Part shown: positions 48,299 through 59,322 of the stretch, one piece after another | Layout of the letters: each line of letters begins with the position of its first letter | Numbering within the stretch: position 1 is the stretch's first letter | Source of the DNA: Streptomyces luteolus | Lineage (GTDB): Bacteria > Actinomycetota > Actinomycetes > Streptomycetales > Streptomycetaceae | Direction of reading: 5' to 3' | Length of the DNA stretch: 64,000 bases | Assembly: GCF_029968015.1 (NCBI RefSeq) | Contig: NZ_JASCIS010000021.1 | Coordinates: 62,001-126,000 of the forward strand | Program-made: the position numbers and the translations under genes | Notes under the pieces: generated by a model | Databases searched by the model: none | The model's input: the letters and a program-made list of their open reading frames with translations, nothing else | What the model was told of the DNA's origin: nothing

Positions 48299-49399
48299 GT
48301 GAGCGTGAGTGAGACGAGTGGGCCCACCGTGTACGACGTGGCCGAGCGCGCCGGGGTGTCCATCGCCACGGTGTCCCGCGTCTACCGGAACCCCGACACC
48401 GTACGGGCCGCGACGCGGGAGAAGGTCCTGGCGGCCGGGCAGGAGCTCGGCTACGTACCCAGCGCGAGCGCCCGGGGGCTGGCCAGCAGGTCCACCGGAG
48501 TGCTCGGCCTGTTCTTCCCCGACTTCGCCGACCCCGAGGCCGAGGCCCAGGCGGAGGCGCGGGCCGAGGGTTCCGTGCCGGACGGCGCCATGGAGGACGT
48601 CGAGCTGAGCTTCTACGGGGACGAGGTCATCCGCGGTATGGAGCGGGCCGCGCGCCGGCGTGGGTACGCCCTGCTGATCGCCGCCGCGCCGATGGACCGG
48701 GCCGGCGAGGTGCTGCCGGAGGTGGCGGGGCGGGTGGACGGCCTCGCCGTGCTCGCGCACCACGTGCCCGCCGACGCGCTCGACATGGTGTCGCGGCGGC
48801 TGCCGGTCGTGGTCCTCGCCGGGGACCAGGCGCGGGGGCGGGGGAGTGTCGACCGGATCGACGTCGCCAACTTCGACGGGCAGATGGAGCTCACCCGCCA
48901 TCTCATCGAGGATCACGGGCTGCGTGACCTGGCGTTCATCGGTGGTCCCGAGGACTCGCCGGACGCAGGTGCGCGCTTCCGGGGGTTCCAGGCCGCCCAC
49001 CTCGCCGCCGGTCTGCCGCTGCCCGAGCTGCCGGCGACCCGGGGTGACCTCACGCTGGCCGCGGGCCGCAAGGCCGCCCTGGAACTGCTCGACCGGGACG
49101 GGGCGCGGCTCCAGGGACTGGTGTTCGCCAACGACCAGATGGCGGTCGGGGCGCTGCACGCCCTCGCCGAGCGTGGGGTGTCGGTGCCCGGTGACCTCGC
49201 CGTCACCGGGTTCGACGGGATTCCGCTCGGGCGGCTCGTGCGGCCCGCCCTCACCACGGTGCGGCAGCCGATGCCGCGCCTGGGCGAGCGGGCCGTGGAA
49301 CTGCTCCTCGCCCGTCTCGCCGACCGGGAGCGCCCCGTGGTCTCGCCGACCCTGCCGACCGCCGTGGCCCGCCGGGCGAGTTGCGGCTGCGGGGCGTAG
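48299..49399 (+). CDS. LacI-family transcriptional regulator of the glycan locus
   Basis: This is a 366-residue regulator. The N-terminal LacI HTH is TVYDVAERAGVSIATVSRVYRNPDTVRAATREKVL, with the hinge helix GYVPSASARGLASRSTGVLG. The periplasmic-binding-protein-like ligand domain follows, with SVDRIDVANFDGQMELTRHL and the C-terminal GDLAVTGFDGIPLGRLVRPALTTVRQP signature. An Ala/Glu-rich insert (PEAEAQAEARAEGSVPDGAM) lies just after the hinge. Starts at 48299 and 48305 (both GTG) are possible. Sites matching its own operator precede the importer and GH3 genes, making it the likely controller of 49569-63315, with an oligosaccharide as inducer. Confidence 0.92.
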   Translation: MSVSETSGPTVYDVAERAGVSIATVSRVYRNPDTVRAATREKVLAAGQELGYVPSASARGLASRSTGVLGLFFPDFADPEAEAQAEARAEGSVPDGAMEDVELSFYGDEVIRGMERAARRRGYALLIAAAPMDRAGEVLPEVAGRVDGLAVLAHHVPADALDMVSRRLPVVVLAGDQARGRGSVDRIDVANFDGQMELTRHLIEDHGLRDLAFIGGPEDSPDAGARFRGFQAAHLAAGLPLPELPATRGDLTLAAGRKAALELLDRDGARLQGLVFANDQMAVGALHALAERGVSVPGDLAVTGFDGIPLGRLVRPALTTVRQPMPRLGERAVELLLARLADRERPVVSPTLPTAVARRASCGCGA

Positions 49400-49520
49400 G
49401 GCCGGGGTCCCAGGGGGCGTCAGAGTCCGTACGTCCTCCTGGGGGCACCGAGGTGTCGGCAGGTTTACGGAACCGTTACCAGGCCACCCTTGTCCGGAAG
49501 CTGTGGTTCCTAGAGAGTCC

Positions 49521-49534
49521 TGTATGCGCTTACA
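49521..49534 (+). promoter_or_regulatory. LacI operator O2 upstream of the importer operon
   Basis: TGTATGCGCTTACA is a near-perfect palindrome 35 bp before the substrate-binding protein start. It shares TGxATGCGCxTxCA with O1 and O3. Confidence 0.82.
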
Positions 49535-49568
49535 GAACAGCGGCGCGCGTACTCAAGGAGGAGCCCAC

Positions 49569-50816
49569 ATGTCCCGCACGGCCATGTCTCGTACGACTCT
49601 GACCGCGACCGCTCTGGTCCTGTCCCTCGGTCTCACGGCCTGTGGCGGCGGCGACGAGAAGCAGGTGAGCGCGGACGCGAAGCAGACCCTCACCGTGTGG
49701 GCCATGGGTGAGGAGGGCAACCGGGTCGCGGAGATCGCGAAGACGTTCAACAAGGAGCACCCGGGCATCACCGTCAAGGTGACCCCGGTCGGCTGGGACG
49801 TCGCGCACCAGAAGCTGGTCTCCGCCGCGGCCGCCGACCAGCTGCCCGACATGGCGCAGCTCGGCTCGACCTGGGTGGGCGAGTTCATCGAGCTGGGCGC
49901 CCTCGAACCCGTCGACACCGAGGTGTTCGAGGAGAAGGACTTCTTCCCGGCCGCCTGGCAGGGCAACGAGAAGGACGGCGAGGTCTACGGCGTGCCGTGG
50001 TACGTCGACACCCGCGTCCTCTACTACCGCACGGACCTGGCGAAGAAGGCCGGTGTGCAGGGCGAGCCCAAGACCTGGGCGGACCAACTGAAGCTGGCCG
50101 AGGGGTACAAGAAGCTCGACTCCACGAAGTGGGCGTTCTCGCTGCCCGCCGGCGGTGACGGCGCCTGGCAGAACTGGCTGCCGTACCTCTTCCAGGCGGG
50201 CGGCACGCTGGTCGACAAGGACGGCAGGCCCACCCTCGACTCCCCGGAGTCCGTCAAGGCGCTGACCGAGTACGCCAAGTACTTCGACAAGGGCCTCGCG
50301 CGCGGCACCCGCCCCACCCCCGGCTATGACGTGATCAAGGACTTCGGCGCGGACAAGGTGCCGATGTTCGCCTCCGGCCCGTGGATGGTCCAGAACATCG
50401 AGGACCAGGTCCCGAAGGTCGCCGACCAGTACGAGACGGTGCCGCTGCCGTCCGGCGCCAAGCAGGGCAACATCATCGGCGGCGCCTCCCTCGTCACCTT
50501 CGCGGGCAGCGAGCACAAGGCCGCGGCGCAGGAGTTCACCAAGTTCCTCACCGACGCGAAGACGCAGGCCAAGTGGTACGAGATGGCCAAGTCGCTGCCC
50601 GCCAACCAGAACGCCTGGAACGAGCCGCAGCTCAAGAAGGCCGACGTCGAGGACTTCAAGGCCTCGCTCGACGCCGCGCAGGCCATCCCGCCGATCGCGA
50701 AGTGGGAGGAGATAGCCCACCAGATCGACCTCACCCTGGAGAAGCTCGCCAAGGGCGGCGACCCGGCGAAGCTCGCCGCGGAGCTGCAGAAGAACGCCGA
50801 GAGCCTGGTGTCCTGA
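49569..50816 (+). CDS. ABC sugar transporter substrate-binding lipoprotein
   Basis: This is a 415-residue family-1 extracellular solute-binding protein (MalE-like). The signal peptide is MSRTAMSRTTLTATALVLSLGLTAC, with lipobox LTAC at about residues 22-25. The mature N-lobe begins LTVWAMGEEGNRVAEIAKTFNKEHPGI, and the hinge/ligand region includes YGVPWYVDTRVLYYRTDL and FASGPWMVQNIEDQ. AAGGAGGAG lies six bases before the ATG at 49569. It is the first gene of the importer operon behind LacI operator O2. The cargo is inferred to be an oligosaccharide released by the exported hydrolases downstream. Confidence 0.94.
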   Translation: MSRTAMSRTTLTATALVLSLGLTACGGGDEKQVSADAKQTLTVWAMGEEGNRVAEIAKTFNKEHPGITVKVTPVGWDVAHQKLVSAAAADQLPDMAQLGSTWVGEFIELGALEPVDTEVFEEKDFFPAAWQGNEKDGEVYGVPWYVDTRVLYYRTDLAKKAGVQGEPKTWADQLKLAEGYKKLDSTKWAFSLPAGGDGAWQNWLPYLFQAGGTLVDKDGRPTLDSPESVKALTEYAKYFDKGLARGTRPTPGYDVIKDFGADKVPMFASGPWMVQNIEDQVPKVADQYETVPLPSGAKQGNIIGGASLVTFAGSEHKAAAQEFTKFLTDAKTQAKWYEMAKSLPANQNAWNEPQLKKADVEDFKASLDAAQAIPPIAKWEEIAHQIDLTLEKLAKGGDPAKLAAELQKNAESLVS

Positions 50817-50819
50817 GCG

Positions 50820-51872
50820 ATGAGAGCTCCGACCACGTCCACGCCCACGACCACGCCCACGACCTCTGCCTCCGCCTCTTCCTCTTCCTCTGCCTCCGCC
50901 GAGCGGGCCGCGTCCGGCGGGAAGGCACCGGCGCCCAGGACCCCCGCGAGCGACAGGTCCGCAGACGGCACCCCGAAGCTCCGCCGTGACCGGCTCTCCC
51001 GGCACAACCTCGCCGGCTGGCTCTACTCGACGCCGTTCCTGGCCTTCTTCCTCACCTTCATGGCGTTCCCGATCGCGGCGACGCTCCTGATGAGCTTCAC
51101 CGACTTCGGCCTGCGCAACGTCACCAACCCGATGGACGCCGAGTTCATCGGCCTGGAGAACTACACCAAGCTGTTCCAGGACGAGCTGTTCCTGAAGGCG
51201 CTGTTCAACACCGCCTACTTCGTCGTCCTCGGGGTGCCGCTCACCATCGGCAGCGGCCTGTTCGCCGCCGTGCTCCTCAACTCGGGCATCGAACGGTTCC
51301 GTACGTTCTTCCGCGTCGGGTTCTACGCGCCGGTGGTGACCGCGATCGTCGCGGTCGCCGTCGTGTGGAAGTTCGTCCTCGATCCCTCCGAGGGCCTGAT
51401 CGCGGGCCTTGCACGGGAGTTGGGGTTCACCGCCCCGGACTTCCTCGGCTCGGAAGCGCTCGCCATGCCGTCCCTGATCGTGATGGCGGTCTGGCGGAAC
51501 ATGGGCACCGCGATGGTCCTCTTCCTGGCCGGACTGCAGGCCATCCCCACCGAGGTGCGGGAGGCCGCGCGGGTGGACGGCGCGGGCGCGTTCCAGGAGT
51601 TCAGGAAGATCACGGTCCCGCTGCTCACGCCCACGATGCTGTACGTCGCGGTGATGACGACGATCGGTTTCCTCAACGTCTTCGAGGAGCCGTTCGTGAT
51701 GACCGACGGCGGCCCCTCCGACAGCACGCTCACCGTCTCGCTGTACATGTACCGCGAGGGCTTCGACTTCTTCCACATGGGCTACGCGTCCTCGATGGCG
51801 TACACGCTGTTCGTGATCATCCTGGCCGTGACGCTGCTTCAACTGCGGCTCCTGAAGGACAGGACGAAATGA
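50820..51872 (+). CDS. ABC sugar transporter permease (MalF/UgpA type)
   Basis: This is a 350-residue permease with six hydrophobic segments from about residue 65 (WLYSTPFLAFFLTFMAFPIAATLLMS). The EAA loop reads EVREAARVDGAGAFQEFRKITVPLLTPTM. The first ~60 residues are a Thr/Ser/Ala-rich, low-complexity cytoplasmic extension (TTSTPTTTPTTSASASSSSS) that is much longer than usual for the family. It starts 3 nt after the binding protein and overlaps the second permease by 4 nt. No ATPase gene is in the locus; in Streptomyces such importers are typically energised by the shared ATPase MsiK. Confidence 0.92.
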   Translation: MRAPTTSTPTTTPTTSASASSSSSASAERAASGGKAPAPRTPASDRSADGTPKLRRDRLSRHNLAGWLYSTPFLAFFLTFMAFPIAATLLMSFTDFGLRNVTNPMDAEFIGLENYTKLFQDELFLKALFNTAYFVVLGVPLTIGSGLFAAVLLNSGIERFRTFFRVGFYAPVVTAIVAVAVVWKFVLDPSEGLIAGLARELGFTAPDFLGSEALAMPSLIVMAVWRNMGTAMVLFLAGLQAIPTEVREAARVDGAGAFQEFRKITVPLLTPTMLYVAVMTTIGFLNVFEEPFVMTDGGPSDSTLTVSLYMYREGFDFFHMGYASSMAYTLFVIILAVTLLQLRLLKDRTK

Positions 51873-52759
51873 GCTCACTCACCGACACCTCGGCGCCCGC
51901 CACGCGCAGCGACGGCTACGCGGCCCGGGACCGCCGTACCCGGATGCGGCGGGCCCTGACCTACGTCCTGCTCAGCCTCGGCCTGCTGGTCATGACCGGC
52001 CCGTTCCTGTGGATGGCGCTCGCCGCGTTCAAGACGCCCGCGGACCTGTCGGCCAGCCCGCCGGCCTGGCTGCCCACCGAGTGGACACTGGCGAACTTCA
52101 GCGAACTGCTCGACCGGATGGACGTCGGCCTCTTCTTCGGCAACTCGGTCGTCGTCGCGGTCTTCGTGACCCTCTGCAACCTGGTGTTCTGCTCCATGGT
52201 CGGATACGCCCTGGCCAAGCTGAAGTTCGCCGGCAAGAAGGCGGTCTTCGGTGTCGTCATGGCCGCCCTGATGGTGCCCGGCAACCTGATGCTGATGCCG
52301 AAGTTCGTGATGATGAGCAAGCTGAGCCTCATCGACACCTACGCGGCGCTGATCCTGCCCTTCGCGGCAGGAGCCTTCGGGGTGTTCCTGATGCGGCAGT
52401 TCATGTCGACCGTGCCCGACGAGCTGCTCGAAGCGGCCCGGGTGGACGGCGCCAGTGAGTGGTACATCTTCTGGCGGATCGTGATTCCGCAGGTCAAGCC
52501 CGCCCTGGCGACGCTGTCGATCTTCGTGTTCCTCGGCTCGTGGAACAACTTCCTGTGGCCCCTCGTCGCCACCAACGACCCGGACAAGTACACCCTGCCC
52601 GTGGCCCTGGCCACCTTCGCCACCGACCCCACCCAGTCCGAGGGCGCCAACGGCGTCCTGATGGCCGGTGCGCTCCTGATCGTGCTGCCCGTCCTCGTCG
52701 TCTTCGTCCTGCTCCAGCGGTTCTTCACGCAGAGCATCGCCACGGCGGGCCTCAAGTAG
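51869..52759 (+). CDS. ABC sugar transporter permease (MalG/UgpE type)
   Basis: This is a 296-residue second permease of the importer, with six transmembrane segments (LTYVLLSLGLLVMTGPFLWMALAAF, VVVAVFVTLCNLVFCSMVGYALA, VVMAALMVPGNLMLMP and others). Its EAA loop reads PDELLEAARVDGASEWYIFWRIVIPQVKPALA. The ATG at 51869 overlaps the preceding permease stop (ATGA). It is followed by a strong hairpin at 52782 before the hydrolase genes. Confidence 0.94.
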   Translation: MSSLTDTSAPATRSDGYAARDRRTRMRRALTYVLLSLGLLVMTGPFLWMALAAFKTPADLSASPPAWLPTEWTLANFSELLDRMDVGLFFGNSVVVAVFVTLCNLVFCSMVGYALAKLKFAGKKAVFGVVMAALMVPGNLMLMPKFVMMSKLSLIDTYAALILPFAAGAFGVFLMRQFMSTVPDELLEAARVDGASEWYIFWRIVIPQVKPALATLSIFVFLGSWNNFLWPLVATNDPDKYTLPVALATFATDPTQSEGANGVLMAGALLIVLPVLVVFVLLQRFFTQSIATAGLK

Positions 52760-52781
52760 GCGTCTGAGCCGCCTGATTCGT

Positions 52782-52818
52782 ACGGGGCCGACGGCCACCT
52801 GACCGCCGTCGGCCCCGT
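52782..52818 (+). terminator. Strong hairpin between importer and hydrolase genes
   Basis: ACGGGGCCGACGG (52782-52794) and CCGTCGGCCCCGT (52806-52818) form a perfect 13-bp stem with an 11-nt loop, without a T-run. It may terminate the importer transcript fully or partially, or stabilise its 3' end. Confidence 0.82.
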
Positions 52819-52904
52819 GCACACATCCCTCTCGTACGCACCAGCCCGCCCCGGGCTCGTTCGCGCTGCCCGGAACTGCCGCCCCTCAGGGAGTTGACCG
52901 AACC

Positions 52905-54382
<1,478 letters not shown>

Positions 54383-54386
<4 letters not shown>

Positions 54387-56908
54387 GCGCTCTTCCAGCG
54401 GTGCGCCGCCGCACCGTCCTCGGCACCGCCGCGGCCGGGGTCGTCACGGCCGCCGCCTCCGGCACGCCGACGTCCGCGGCCGCCGACGAGAAGCCGGCCA
54501 AGGCCGATCAGCCCCTCGTCACGTACCGCGACAAGAAGATCCTCGTCGACGGCGAGCCCGTGCTCGTACTCGGCGGCGAGATCCACTACTTCCGGCTCAA
54601 GCGCGCCGACTGGCAGTCCCGGCTCGACAAGGCCAAGGAGGCCGGGCTCACCGCCATCGCCACGTACATCCCGTGGATGTGGCACGAGACGGCCGACGGG
54701 AAGATCGACGTCACCGGCCGCACCCGCGCCGAGCGGGACCTCGGGGCGTTCCTCGACCTGTGCATCGAGAACGGCTGCGACATCGTCGCCCGCCCCGGCC
54801 CGTTCACCATGGCCGAGTTGAAGGGCGAGGGCGTGCCCGACCGGGTGCGCGAGGAGCACCCGGAGATCAACCCCGAGGGCTGGAACGGCAAGCCCGGCAC
54901 CACACCCGCCGTCGACCTCCTCGCGCCCGCCTTCCTGAAGGAGGCCCGCCGCTGGTACGCCGCCGTGATGCCGGTGCTCGCGCAGCGGCTGCGGCGAGGC
55001 GGCCGCCCCGGTGTCGTCGCCTGCCAGCTCGACAACGAGATCGGCATGCTCGACTGGGTGAGCAACACCCCCGCTCTGACCGACCACTTGCTCGCCGACT
55101 TCCACCCCTGGCTGGAGCAGACGTACGGCCAGGACCTCGGCGGGCGCTACCCCTTCGCGGGCCGGCCGGAGGCCGAGCGGAACAAGTCGGTCCGTGCCCC
55201 GGGGAACGCGTACTCCGCCGCCCTGATGCACGACCTCGGGGCGTTCATGCGCGGCCGCTTCGCCCGCTACGTCGCCGACCTGCGCGAGGCCGCCGAGGAG
55301 CACGGGGTGCGCGGCATCCCGTTCCTGATCAACATCCACGGCACCGGCGGCGGCACCGCCGAGAACTTCCCCATCGGGATCAGCCAGTTGATGAAGACGT
55401 ACGCGGGCAAGCCGGGGATGATCTCCGGCGCCGACTTCTACCTCGGCGATCTGACCTTCAAGAACGTGACCGACCTGTACCTGGTCAACGCGTTCATGGA
55501 CGCCGTGCACGACAGCGACCAGCCGGTCACCGCCCTGGAGTTCGACGCCGGGCACGCCGACTACGGCAACACCCTGAACAACCAGTCGGGCGCCGAGGCC
55601 GCCGACCTGAAGACCAGGCTCTGTCTGGCCCAGGGCGCCAAAATGATCAACTACTACCTGTTCGCGGGCGGGTTCAACCCCAAGCTCGACCGGCCCACAG
55701 GCGACGGCAACGACCGGATCGGCTCGACCGGCGAACGCCACGGCTTCGCCGCCCCGGTCGACCCGGAGGGCCGCCCGGGGCCCAGCTACCCGTCCCTGAA
55801 GCGCACGGTGCACGCGGTCAACGGCAACGCGGGCCTGCTCGCGCCGATGAAGCCCCAGCACGACCGGCTCTCCCTCGCGTTCGTGCCGGACCACTACCTC
55901 ACCGAGTACCGACCGGACACCGAGGCGGTGCAGGCCGTCCTGAGCGACGTGCAGTCCGTGCGCGGCTCCGGTCCCGGCGACGTGCTCGCGCGCGCCATGC
56001 TGCTCGGCGGCTTCCGGTACGACAGCGTCGACCTCCAGGCGGGCGACCTCGACCCGGACCGCACCCCGGCGCTCGCGCTCGCCACCGGCGCGTACCTGGA
56101 CGGCGCGCTCCAGCGGCGGCTCGTGCGGTACCTGGAGGCGGGCGGCAAGCTGCTGCTCTCCGGAACGCTGCCGGGCAAGGACATGGCGGGCGACGCGTCG
56201 ACCGAGCTGCGGGACGCGCTCGGCCTGAAGCCCGGCAAGACGCTCACCGACGCGAACCGGTTCTTCCTGTCGGTGACGGCGCACGGCTGGGCCGCGCCGC
56301 GAGCCGAAGTGCGGGCGGGCAAGGCCCAGTTGGCCTCCGCGAGCCGTGGCGACGTGGTGCTCCGTGAGGTGACCACGGGCGAGGGCTGCGGCTTCGACGT
56401 CCCCGTCGGCAAGGGCCGGGCCGTCGTCATTACCGCCGACTACCGCTGCGACCTGGACTTCTGGACCGCCGCCCTCGCCGAGCTGGGCGTCCGGCCCAAA
56501 GTCACCAACGACGCCCGGCTGCCTGGGGTCTTCGCCCTCACCACGGTGGACGCGGACGGTGGCGGACGGCTCCTGCACGCCTTCAACATCGCCTCCGGGT
56601 ACGGCCAGGACGTCGCCTTCGCCGAGCGCGGCAAGCCGCTGTTCGGCGGGGAGCGACTCCATCTGGCGGGGCGTGCCGCGGCCATGCTGCCGCTCGGCGT
56701 CACCGCCGGCGGGCTGAGGATCGCGTACGCCACCGCCGAGATCACCGCGATACGTGAGGGGCGGGTGTCCTTCCGCGCTCTCGGCGATGAGGCCGTCGTC
56801 GCCGTCGACGGGCCCGCCCACTGCCATGGCGCCAAGGTCGCCACCGAGGGCGGCCGCACGCTGCTGCGGGTGCGCGGCCGCGGGGAGTTCACGGTCCGCG
56901 CGGGGTGA
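54383..56908 (+). CDS. Exported GH35-family beta-galactosidase-like enzyme
   Basis: This 841-residue protein has a Tat-like signal (VSALPAVRRRTVLGTAAAGVVTAAASG). The GH35 TIM barrel (about residues 45-400) has ILVDGEPVLVLGGEIHYFRLKRADW, IATYIPWMWHE, the acid/base Glu219 in CQLDNEIG and the nucleophile Glu386 in VTALEFDAGHADYG. In well-studied GH35 enzymes these read QxENEYG and EFWxGWFDxWG, so the active site is divergent and specificity may not be plain lactose-type galactose. About 450 further residues form beta-rich C-terminal domains. GTG at 54383 overlaps the GH144-like stop (GTGA), so the two exported enzymes are made together. Confidence 0.85.
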
Positions 56909-56916
56909 ACCCCTCA

Positions 56917-56947
56917 GGGCGCGCCGGGAGTCGGATCCGGCGCGCCC
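56917..56947 (+). terminator. Hairpin terminator after the GH35 gene
   Basis: GGGCGCGCCGG (56917-56927) and CCGGCGCGCCC (56937-56947) form a perfect 11-bp stem with a 9-nt loop right after the stop codon. No T-run is present. Confidence 0.82.
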
Positions 56948-56956
56948 CGAGTGACC

Positions 56957-56986
56957 TTTACAAGCATTGATGTATGCGCATACATT
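56957..56986 (+). promoter_or_regulatory. Promoter with embedded LacI operator O3 before the GH3 gene
   Basis: TTTACA (56957-56962), an 18-bp spacer and TACATT (56981-56986) make a plausible promoter. The perfect palindrome TGTATGCGCATACA (56971-56984) occupies the spacer and overlaps the -10, an ideal place for repression. It is the most symmetric of the three LacI sites. Confidence 0.82.
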
Positions 56987-57044
56987 TGACCCGGCGCCAC
57001 GTGAACTCGGGCCCGACGCCACGGGAAACAGAGGACTCAAAGAC

Positions 57045-59216
57045 ATGCACCGACCGGACCGACCGCACCCGACCGAGGTCTACGAGAACGAGGTCAAGGA
57101 GCTGCTCAGCCGGATGACGGTCGAGGAGAAGCTGGGCCAGCTCCAGCAGCTCACCTGGACCGGCGACACCGGGCCCGGCGGCGGCCAGACCGAGGAGGTC
57201 GAGCGCGCCGCCCGCGCGGGTCTGCTCGGTTCGGTGCTGAACCTGCACGGCGCGGCCCACACCAACACCCTGCAGCGGATGGCCGTCGAGGAGTCACGGC
57301 TCGGCATCCCGCTGGTCTTCGGCCTGGACGTGATCCACGGCTTCTGGACCACGTTCCCGATCCCGCTGGCCCAGGCGTCCGCCTTCGACCCCGAGGTCGT
57401 CGTACGGGACGCCGAGGTGTCCGCGAAGGAGGCCAGGTCCAACGGCATCCGCTGGACGTTCTCGCCGATGATGGACGTCACGCACGAGCCACGCTGGGGC
57501 CGGATCGCCGAGAGCTGCGGCGAGGACCCGTACCTGAACGCCGTCCTCGCCGTCGCCAAGACCCGCGGCTACCAGGGCGACGACCTCGCCGCCGACGACC
57601 GGGTGGCCGCCTGCGCCAAGCACTTCGTGGCGTACGGCGGTGCCGAGGGCGGCCGGGACTACAACACGGTCGACGTCTCCGAACAGCGCCTGCGCAACCA
57701 CTACCTGCCCCCGTTCAAGGCCGCCGTGGACGCCGGAGTGGCGACCGTCATGGCCGCCTTCAACACCGTCAGCGGTGTCCCGGCGCACGGCAACCCGCAC
57801 ACCCTGACCGGCATCCTCAAGGAGGAGTGGGGCTTCGACGGCGTCGTCGTCAGCGACTACACGGGCGTCGAGGAGCTGATCGCGCACGGCTACGCGGCCG
57901 ATGGCGCCGACGCCGCCCGGCTCGCCCTGACGGCCGGGCTCGACATGGAGATGGTCTCCACGCGCATCGCCGGCCACGGCGAGCAGCTCCTCGCCGACGG
58001 CCTCATCACGGAGGAGCGCCTGGACGACGCGGTCGCCCGCGTCCTCGCCCTGAAGTTCGCGCTCGGCCTCTTCGACCACCCGTACACCGACGAGTCCGCC
58101 GCGATCGACGAGCCGACGCCCGAGGCGCGCGCGGCCGCCCGGGACACCGGCGCCCGCTCGATGGTCCTGCTGAAGAACGACGGCGGCGTGCTGCCCCTCG
58201 ACGCCACGTCGTCCGGGACGATCGCGGTGGTCGGCCCGTTCGCCGACCACACCGACCTGCACGGCACCTGGGCGGGCCCCGGCTGCCGCCGCTTCCCCTC
58301 GGCCGGCCTCCTCGACGCCGTGCGGGCCGCCGCCCCCGACGCCACCGTCACGCACGCCGGGGCCGACGCCGAGGCGGCGGCCGAAGCGGCACGGGCCGCC
58401 GACGTCACCGTCCTCGCGGTGGGCGAGGAGCCCGAGTTGAGCGGCGAGGCCGCCGTACGCGCCGATATCGCGCTGCCCGAAGGGCAGGCGGAGCTGATCG
58501 CCGCCGTCGCGGCCACCGGCAAGCCGTTCGTCGTGGTCCTCCTCAACGGCCGCCCGCTCACGATCGGCGACTGGGTGGACGGCGTACCGGCGCTCCTGGA
58601 GGCCTGGCACCCCGGCATCGAGGCGGGCCGCGCCATCGCCGACGTCCTCTTCGGCGCCGTCGCCCCGGGCGGCAAGCTGCCCGTCAGCTTCCCGCGCGCG
58701 GTCGGCCAGATCCCCGTCTACTACAACCGGGAGAGCACGGGCCGCCCGCACGACCCCCGCTCCGACGAGAAGTACGTGTCCAAGTACCTGGACCTCGCGG
58801 ACGGGCCGCAGTTCGTCTTCGGGCACGGCCTGAGCTACACGACGTTCACGACCGGCGAGCCGGTGCTCGGCCAACCGTCGGTCGGCGTGGGCGAGTTGGG
58901 CGACGGTCAGCGGATCGACGTACGGGTCGCGGTCACCAACACCGGCGAGCGGACCGGCGACGAAGTCGTCCAGCTCTACGTCCACGACCCGGTCGCGAGC
59001 ATCGCCCAGCCGGTCCGCCGCCTGCGCGGCTTCGAGCGGGTCACCCTGGCACCGGGCGAGTCCCGTGAGCTGACCTTCACCCTCGGCGCCGACGACCTCG
59101 GGTTCTGGACCAACGACCAGAGCGGGCGGTACGTGATCGAGCCGGGCGCGATCGACGTGTACGCGGGCACCAGCTCACGCGCCGAGGCCCGCGCGACGCT
59201 GACCGTCACACGCTGA
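57045..59216 (+). CDS. GH3 beta-glucosidase
   Basis: This 723-residue family 3 glycoside hydrolase has no signal peptide, so it is cytoplasmic. The barrel start is RMTVEEKLGQLQQL, the substrate-binding KHF is at 192-194, and the nucleophile Asp271 is in GVVVSDYTG. The alpha/beta sandwich domain follows, with VLLKNDGGVLPL and EAWHPGIEAGRAIADVLFG. The C-terminal fibronectin III-like domain includes DEVVQLYVHDP and LRGFERVTLAPGESREL. The ATG at 57045 has AGAGGA upstream. It has its own promoter with LacI operator O3 and probably leads the sulfatase/GH13/FGE genes. A 37-bp tandem duplication spans the stop codon. Confidence 0.94.
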   Translation: MHRPDRPHPTEVYENEVKELLSRMTVEEKLGQLQQLTWTGDTGPGGGQTEEVERAARAGLLGSVLNLHGAAHTNTLQRMAVEESRLGIPLVFGLDVIHGFWTTFPIPLAQASAFDPEVVVRDAEVSAKEARSNGIRWTFSPMMDVTHEPRWGRIAESCGEDPYLNAVLAVAKTRGYQGDDLAADDRVAACAKHFVAYGGAEGGRDYNTVDVSEQRLRNHYLPPFKAAVDAGVATVMAAFNTVSGVPAHGNPHTLTGILKEEWGFDGVVVSDYTGVEELIAHGYAADGADAARLALTAGLDMEMVSTRIAGHGEQLLADGLITEERLDDAVARVLALKFALGLFDHPYTDESAAIDEPTPEARAAARDTGARSMVLLKNDGGVLPLDATSSGTIAVVGPFADHTDLHGTWAGPGCRRFPSAGLLDAVRAAAPDATVTHAGADAEAAAEAARAADVTVLAVGEEPELSGEAAVRADIALPEGQAELIAAVAATGKPFVVVLLNGRPLTIGDWVDGVPALLEAWHPGIEAGRAIADVLFGAVAPGGKLPVSFPRAVGQIPVYYNRESTGRPHDPRSDEKYVSKYLDLADGPQFVFGHGLSYTTFTTGEPVLGQPSVGVGELGDGQRIDVRVAVTNTGERTGDEVVQLYVHDPVASIAQPVRRLRGFERVTLAPGESRELTFTLGADDLGFWTNDQSGRYVIEPGAIDVYAGTSSRAEARATLTVTR

Positions 59217-59288
59217 GACCACGGGGTCGGCGGAGACCACCGTCACACGCTGAGACCACCGGGGCCGGCGGAGACCACCGCCGGCCCC
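59205..59288 (+). repeat. 37-bp tandem duplication over the GH3 stop, ending in a hairpin
   Basis: GTCACACGCTGAGACCAC begins at 59205 and again at 59242, each followed by a GGGGTCGGCGG- or GGGGCCGGCGG-type block. The TGA stop of the GH3 gene lies in the first copy. The second copy ends in GGGGCCGGCGG (59261-59271) pairing perfectly with CCGCCGGCCCC (59278-59288), an 11-bp stem that may attenuate transcription into the sulfatase gene. Confidence 0.85.
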
Positions 59289-59322
59289 GCCCTTACCTCG
59301 CATACCTCGCAACGGAGCCGTC

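Noticed and set aside
48846..49568. N-terminal extension of the importer binding-protein frame into lacI
   Set aside because: It would overlap the LacI gene out of frame. The ATG at 49569 has a strong ribosome binding site and opens directly into a lipoprotein signal peptide.
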